A DNA stretch of 64,000 nt. Origin: JBAYIE01 sp041665785 (GTDB lineage: Bacteria > Bacteroidota > Bacteroidia > UKL13-3). The stretch covers positions 1 through 64,000 of the forward strand of contig JBAYIE010000003.1 of NCBI GenBank assembly GCA_041665785.1, given 5' to 3'. Under the pieces are notes generated by a model, which saw nothing but the letters and a program-made list of their open reading frames with translations, was not told the origin of the DNA and did no database searches. Positions 61,343 through 64,000 of the stretch are shown piece by piece; within the stretch, counting starts at the first letter, position 1; each line of letters begins with the position of its first letter. The translations under genes were made by a program, and so were the position numbers.

Positions 61343-62550
61343 TAGCGCAGTCTGTTTCTCTTTCGTTTCTTTGAAATATAAGCAACCGTAATATTAATGG
61401 TAAGCGTAATCAGAAACAGGATACATCCGAGGGCAAATAATGCATCGTAGTGCAGCGAACCCTTGGCTGCCTCGCCCAATTCTGCCGCAATGGTGGCTGG
61501 AATGGTTCGCATAGGTTCAAGCGCACTGTGCGGTATTACAGCGGCATTTCCTGTTACCATCAGCACGGCCATTGTTTCGCCCACTGCACGGCCGATTCCT
61601 AAAATCACGGCAGCCGTGATACCGGAAGAAGCATGCGGTATCATAACCCGGTAAATCGTTTGCCAGTGTGAAGCACCTAATGCAAGACTGGCTTCTTTCA
61701 AACTGCGCGGCGTGCTGCGCAATGCGTCTTCGGCAACTGTGATGATGGTGGGCAATGCCATAATGGCCAATACCATACTACCGGTTAATCCGGTCTCACC
61801 AACAGGTAAGTTAAACAGTTTTTGCACCATAGGAACCAATACGATAAGTCCGAAAAAACCATACACCACAGATGGAATTCCGGCCAGCAATTCAATAACG
61901 GGTTTTAGCATTCCGCGTATTTTGGGATTGGCCACTTCAGCCATATAGATGGCAGTTGCCAATCCAAAGGGCAAAGCAATAAGGATGGCAATGAAACTTA
62001 CCCATAGTGTTCCCAGCAACAAGGGCAATACTCCAAATTGTGCAATAGGAGTGGAAGTTGGAAACCATTCTCTGCCACTCAAAAAACTGAAGATATTTAT
62101 GTCTTCCGTTTTTATCAGGCGGGATTGTGTTGCAGCTGTCATATCCAGTTGAGGGATATAGGCCAGAATGCCGGGTGTACGGGCAATTATCGCATCAATT
62201 TTTTGAGCCAGCAAAGCATTGCTTGTATCTATTCCAATCAGTTCTTCTTCGGGGAAATAGTTAAAGAGATCGTCCAATCGAAAGAGTATAATACTATCGG
62301 TATTTCCGCCAACCGTTTCCCAGCGTGTAATTTTCTGATCGAAAATATGTTTTACCTGTTCTGCTGTTAACGATTGTACCGGATTGCTTTGATGCACTGC
62401 AATGGTAAAGCCTTCTTCTGTGGGGCTTTTACCAAACAGCCCGATTCCTTCGCGAAACAAAAAGAAAACAATCAGCAGAACGGTAAGCGCGCTCACCATT
62501 CCACTGAGTGTTAATAATCCTTCCAGAAGTTTTTCGGTTATCTTTTTCAA
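61342..62550 (-). CDS. pstC: Phosphate ABC transporter permease PstC with a PstS-like insert
   Basis: 402 residues against ~310-320 in E. coli. One helix (~18-32) is followed by a ~115-residue periplasmic segment, then the normal five-helix core (LGTLWVSFIAILIALPFGLA, EASLALGASHWQTIYRVMIP). Residues ~48-148 of the segment resemble part of PstS: SNPVQSLTAEQVKHIFDQKI, RWETVGG (compare SNPVSKLTREQLEAIYTGKI, NWNQVGG) and PGILAYIPQ (compare GAIGYIGLA). The phosphate-site residues of PstS (GSDT, GGGSG, SSGT) are not in it, so it probably does not bind phosphate alone but may dock PstS. 8 nt after pstS. Confidence 0.93.
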   Translation of the reverse strand: MKKITEKLLEGLLTLSGMVSALTVLLIVFFLFREGIGLFGKSPTEEGFTIAVHQSNPVQSLTAEQVKHIFDQKITRWETVGGNTDSIILFRLDDLFNYFPEEELIGIDTSNALLAQKIDAIIARTPGILAYIPQLDMTAATQSRLIKTEDINIFSFLSGREWFPTSTPIAQFGVLPLLLGTLWVSFIAILIALPFGLATAIYMAEVANPKIRGMLKPVIELLAGIPSVVYGFFGLIVLVPMVQKLFNLPVGETGLTGSMVLAIMALPTIITVAEDALRSTPRSLKEASLALGASHWQTIYRVMIPHASSGITAAVILGIGRAVGETMAVLMVTGNAAVIPHSALEPMRTIPATIAAELGEAAKGSLHYDALFALGCILFLITLTINITVAYISKKRKRNRLR

Positions 62551-62558
62551 GAATAGCC

Positions 62559-63380
62559 TTACTTAACCGGTATAAATCCTTCAGCTAAAACAATGGCCTG
62601 ACCTTCTTTAGATAATACGAAGTCGAGGAAAGGTTTGTTCATTTTAGCATTGTTTGCAAGGGCGTAAAAGTAAAGCGGGCGCACAATAGGGTAAGTATTG
62701 TTTTTAGCTGTTTTAAGACCCGGGGCTACAAACGTTTTTCCCTGATCAAATGAGACCTGAATGGCTTTGGTAGTTTTCTCGATATAAGCCAACCCAATAT
62801 AGCCTATGGCTCCTTTGGTTTGACTCACCGATTGTACAATGGCGCCGGTGGCCGGCATGCTCATCAGCGATGAGGCATAATTTTTATTGAGCAACACATG
62901 CTCCTTGAAAAAGTCGTATGTACCCGAACTGCTTTCGCGGCCGTAAACTACAATCGGCATATTGGGGCCACCTACCTGATTCCAGTTATTGATTTTACCG
63001 GTGTAAATGGCTTCCAGTTGCTCACGGGTTAATTTCGAAACGGGATTCGACGGATTTACAATTACCGCTAATGCATCATAAGCGATGATGATTTCAGCAG
63101 CGCTTTTTCCGCCTGAATTTACTTTCATCTTTTCGCTCAGCTTCATTTTACGTGAAGCCATAGCAATGTCGGTTGTATTGTCTATCAAAGCCGAGATCCC
63201 AACGCCGCTTCCACCGCCTGTTACGGTAATGCGTGCCGTTTTGTTTTTCTTCATATATACCTCGGCTTCTTTTTGAGCCAGCGGCAATACGGTATCGCTA
63301 CCTTTAATCTTTTGTGCAAATGCTGTACCGCAAAGCAGGGTTGCGGTTAATGCGATAACAATGTTTTTTTTCATATTCAT
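62559..63380 (-). CDS. pstS: Phosphate-binding protein PstS
   Basis: Periplasmic phosphate receptor: signal peptide to ~23 (GTAFAQ), phosphate-binding loops GSDTVLPL, GGGSGVGIS and RESSSGTYDFF, plus Asp102 (YDALAVIV). 273 residues. First gene of pstS-C-A-B-phoU. No lipobox seen. Confidence 0.95.
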   Translation of the reverse strand: MNMKKNIVIALTATLLCGTAFAQKIKGSDTVLPLAQKEAEVYMKKNKTARITVTGGGSGVGISALIDNTTDIAMASRKMKLSEKMKVNSGGKSAAEIIIAYDALAVIVNPSNPVSKLTREQLEAIYTGKINNWNQVGGPNMPIVVYGRESSSGTYDFFKEHVLLNKNYASSLMSMPATGAIVQSVSQTKGAIGYIGLAYIEKTTKAIQVSFDQGKTFVAPGLKTAKNNTYPIVRPLYFYALANNAKMNKPFLDFVLSKEGQAIVLAEGFIPVK

Positions 63381-63390
63381 TTCTTCGCTG

Positions 63391-63446
63391 CAAAGTTGAT
63401 ACTCCCATGTTATGAGTATGTTTTGGCTATATTAAGTTTGTGTTAA
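63391..63446 (-). promoter_or_regulatory. pst promoter with candidate Pho-box-like repeat
   Basis: Minus strand: TTAACA-CAAAC-TTAATA (63430-63446) fits, with one mismatch, the direct-repeat form TT(A/T/C)ACA-N5 of Bacillus PhoP boxes, repeated at 11-bp spacing; then CAACTTTG (63391-63398), a -7 element with one mismatch. No TTG at -33, as expected for an activator-dependent promoter. The box centre would be near -50. Confidence 0.35.
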
Positions 63447-63562
63447 TTGATGCTTTTTTAAAACAGAGATGACAAAGCAACCTCTGGCATATAGTCAAAG
63501 CTTTGATAACTAACCGCAACATGGCAGTTGAATGAATAAAACGGATCCGAAAGAGTGGGGGG

Positions 63563-64000
63563 TTAAAGTATGGCGCGCAAGGTCAGAAACAAGGCTCCGG
63601 AAACAATGATGGTTACAGGTAAGGTTAAAATCCAGGCGATAAAAATATTTTTGATCGTTTTACCCTGTAAGTTTTTAATCCCTTTACTGGCAACCATGCT
63701 GCCTGCTACACCTGAAGATAAAACCTGGGTTGTACTTACCGGAAGTCCAAGCCAGGTCGACAAGCTGATGGTTCCAGCCGCAACCAGTTCAGAAGAAGCA
63801 CCTTGCGCATAGGTGAGGTGCTGTTTTCCTATTTTTTCGCCGATGGTTTTAACAATGCGTTTCCAACCCACCATGGTACCAATTCCTAAAGAAATGGAAA
63901 TAATCAGGATAACCCAATATGGCGCGTAATCGGTTAAGGACTTCAGTTTATCAACCGAATGCTTGAAAGCTTTTTTGTCTCTTGCGCTCAGGTTGATATT
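63563..64000 (-). CDS. PiT-family inorganic phosphate transporter (5' part cut by window edge)
   Basis: The frame is open to position 64000. Visible C-terminal 145 residues: ARDKKAFKHSVDKLKSL, GIGTMVGWKRIVKTIGEKIG, STWLGLPVSTTQVLSSGVAG (the conserved PiT repeat), GKTIKNIFIAWILTLPVTI. Low-affinity phosphate/metal-phosphate symporter. It precedes pstS on the same strand by 182 nt, an alliance with the pst operon. Confidence 0.88.
   Translation of the reverse strand, partial: NINLSARDKKAFKHSVDKLKSLTDYAPYWVILIISISLGIGTMVGWKRIVKTIGEKIGKQHLTYAQGASSELVAAGTISLSTWLGLPVSTTQVLSSGVAGSMVASKGIKNLQGKTIKNIFIAWILTLPVTIIVSGALFLTLRAIL

Noticed and set aside
63459..63486. Hairpin CAGAG/CTCTG followed by TTTT after the PiT gene (minus)
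   Set aside because: Five-base stem with a large loop; too weak to list as a terminator.
63495..63506. Palindrome TCAAAGCTTTGA between the PiT gene and pstS
   Set aside because: Too short and lacks a T-run; could be chance in AT-rich DNA.

Overview
The window is a 64 kb piece of a chromosome from a member of the Bacteroidota. The evidence is the uninterrupted order rpsL-rpsG-fusA-rpsJ through rpoA-rplQ without tuf, zinc-ligand-poor L36 and zinc-free S14, two secreted proteins ending in type IX secretion (T9SS) sorting domains, many Bacteroidota-type -7 promoter elements (TAnnTTTG), and no obvious Shine-Dalgarno sequences. I cannot place it below phylum level. There is no rRNA, no CRISPR array, no integrase or transposase; one tRNA is present.

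Layout. 1-1005: one T9SS cargo protein with a doubtful 5' end. 1006-1391: a terminator and two stacked promoters. 1392-18532: the merged str-S10-spc-alpha supercluster (30 ribosomal proteins and translation factors, plus secY and rpoA), closed by a hairpin terminator. 18591-20597 (minus): two lipoproteins, probably LPP20-like. 20896-24053 (minus): an operon pyrE, two plsC paralogues, gatC and a LolD/MacB-type ATPase, divergent from a Nudix hydrolase. 24753-24860: a 35-residue lipoprotein too short for most gene finders. 24911-28118 (minus): acyl-CoA carboxylase beta subunit and a MuiA/DUF4139 protein. 28289-33218 (plus): an M16 protease, threonine aldolase and a PqqB-like metallo-beta-lactamase-fold protein. 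Then a DUF1624-type acyltransferase (minus) and mfd (plus), with mfd bracketed by copies of a short hairpin repeat.

38170-43353 is a polysaccharide locus (Wzy-like ligase/polymerase, Wzz-like, Wzx-like, and a GT4 glycosyltransferase), running into fhs and rnhB, with mnmD convergent. 46425-46720 holds tRNA-Ser(UGA) followed by a long structured element. 46958-48511 is a second T9SS cargo. 48557-51352 (minus) is an arsenic module: ArsR regulator, a small CxxC thioredoxin-like protein, an ArsP-type permease, an ArsF-family protein and an ArsG-family permease. Two near-identical 16-bp inverted repeats sit on the -7 elements of its two transcription units and look like ArsR operators. 51544-54513 holds small membrane, secreted, OsmC and porin genes; 54557-54808 is a three-copy 84-bp tandem repeat; 54863-59023 holds an SRAP protein, a small heat-shock protein, an outer-membrane-type protein, an FAD oxidoreductase and a dipeptide-epimerase-like enzyme. 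59033-64000 (minus) is phosphate uptake: pstS-pstC-pstA-pstB-phoU preceded by a PiT transporter cut by the window edge. PstC carries a PstS-like segment in its first periplasmic loop.

The most noteworthy signals are the arsenic module with its duplicated operator, the PstS-like domain inside PstC, a set of promoters placed 3-4 nt before start codons (possible leaderless mRNAs), the hairpin repeat on both sides of mfd, the tRNA-linked structured element, and the near-perfect 84-bp tandem array. Most of the rest is ordinary core genome.
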